From JBGOTP01 sp041476545 (GTDB lineage: Bacteria; Acidobacteriota; Vicinamibacteria; Vicinamibacterales; CAVVIG01): a stretch of DNA of 5,807 nucleotides. Under the pieces are notes generated by a model that was not told the DNA's origin, searched no databases, and was given only the letters and a program-made list of their open reading frames with translations. The position numbers and the translations under genes are program-made. Of the stretch, positions 5,266-5,807 are shown piece by piece. The stretch lies in assembly GCA_041476545.1 (NCBI GenBank), contig JBGOTP010000322.1, positions 1-5,807 of the forward strand. Direction: 5' to 3'. How positions within the stretch are numbered: position 1 is the stretch's first letter; each line of letters begins with the position of its first letter.

Positions 5266-5807
5266 ATGGGTGACGTAGTCATCGCTTCCGCCGTCCGGAC
5301 GCCGACGGGCAAGTTCCTTGGGTCACTCAAGGACTTCAAGGCCACAGAACTCGGCGCATTAGTCGTCGCCGAGGCGGTCCGCCGCGCGGGCATCGACCCG
5401 GCCGTCGTTGAGGAATGCATCATGGGCAACGTCGTCTCCGCGGGCCTCGGCCAGGCGCCGGCGCGCCAGGCGGCGCTCCGCGGCGGGCTCTCGAACGACG
5501 TCGCCGCGCTGACGATCAACAAGGTGTGCGGGTCCGGGCTCAAGGCGGTGATGCTCGCGGCCCAGTCCATCGGCGGCGGCGATACCGAGATCGTGGTCGC
5601 GGGCGGAATGGAGTCGATGAGCAACTGCCCCTACCTGCTCGATCGCGCGCGCGAAGGGCTGCGCATGGGGCACGGCCAGGTGATCGACTCGATGATCAAC
5701 GACGGCCTCTGGTGCTCGTTCGAGGAGAGCCACATGGGGAACGCCGGCGAGGTCGTCGCGAGCGAATATCGCATCGACCGGGAGTGCCAGGACCGCTACG
5801 CGGTGGA
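5266..5807 (+). CDS. Acetyl-CoA C-acetyltransferase (thiolase), N-terminal part
   Basis: Thiolases join two acetyl-CoA into acetoacetyl-CoA, or run the reverse cleavage, in fatty-acid, polyhydroxybutyrate or mevalonate metabolism. The visible 180 codons, about half of the usual 390, are a typical N-terminal half: VRTPTGKFLGSL (10-21), EECIMGNVVSAGLGQAPARQ (49-68), the acyl-accepting cysteine in NKVCGSGLKAV (Cys88), and GGMESMSNCPYLL (113-125), then the HMG-x-AGE region (156-162). The second half with the catalytic His and second Cys lies beyond the window. ATG 5266 starts the family's usual N-terminus (DVVIASAVRTP). No ribosome site precedes it, but a TAGAAT box does. The biosynthetic (AtoB/PhaA-like) class is favoured, but which pathway it serves cannot be told from here. 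Confidence 0.95.
   Translation, partial: MGDVVIASAVRTPTGKFLGSLKDFKATELGALVVAEAVRRAGIDPAVVEECIMGNVVSAGLGQAPARQAALRGGLSNDVAALTINKVCGSGLKAVMLAAQSIGGGDTEIVVAGGMESMSNCPYLLDRAREGLRMGHGQVIDSMINDGLWCSFEESHMGNAGEVVASEYRIDRECQDRYAV

Overview
This is a high-GC bacterial window from what looks like an Acidobacteriota genome, probably of the Vicinamibacteria type. The inference rests on gene style: a Pkn2-like serine/threonine kinase with the GAGGMGEVYRARDTKLGR signature, a winged-helix regulator fused to TPR-like repeats, and secreted proteins of unknown function. No rRNA, tRNA, CRISPR array or complete mobile element is visible.

Layout. On the minus strand, 1-459 is the N-terminal part of the kinase, cut by the window edge. 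Also on the minus strand, 1187-1696 and 672-1190 form an ATGA-coupled pair: a secreted proline-rich protein, then a small two-helix membrane protein. The pair lies behind a near-consensus promoter. A 377-base gap (1697-2073) follows and is structured: it holds that promoter, a GGTGTC/GACACC palindrome, and nine RTTG-headed units spaced about 21 bases apart. On the plus strand come the winged-helix/TPR regulator (2074-3519), a conserved-looking cytoplasmic protein of unknown function (3635-4366), and a perfect 13-bp hairpin just after it.

After about 260 bases with little in them comes a small secreted protein (4667-5044). It resembles the non-catalytic part of signal peptidase I but lacks the Ser/Lys dyad. 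It faces a start-less, protein-like reading frame on the minus strand (5060-5257), read as a decayed gene remnant. A thiolase gene (5266 to the window end, plus strand) closes the window and may be transcribed without a leader.

Working together. The kinase, the regulator and the envelope pair all look like signalling or envelope functions, but nothing ties them into one pathway. The thiolase is an ordinary metabolic gene. No complete, clearly new defence or mobile system is visible. The most unusual items are the 21-base periodic array, the catalytically dead S26-like secreted protein, the two-gene envelope module, and a dispersed palindromic repeat that appears to have inserted in frame into the kinase.
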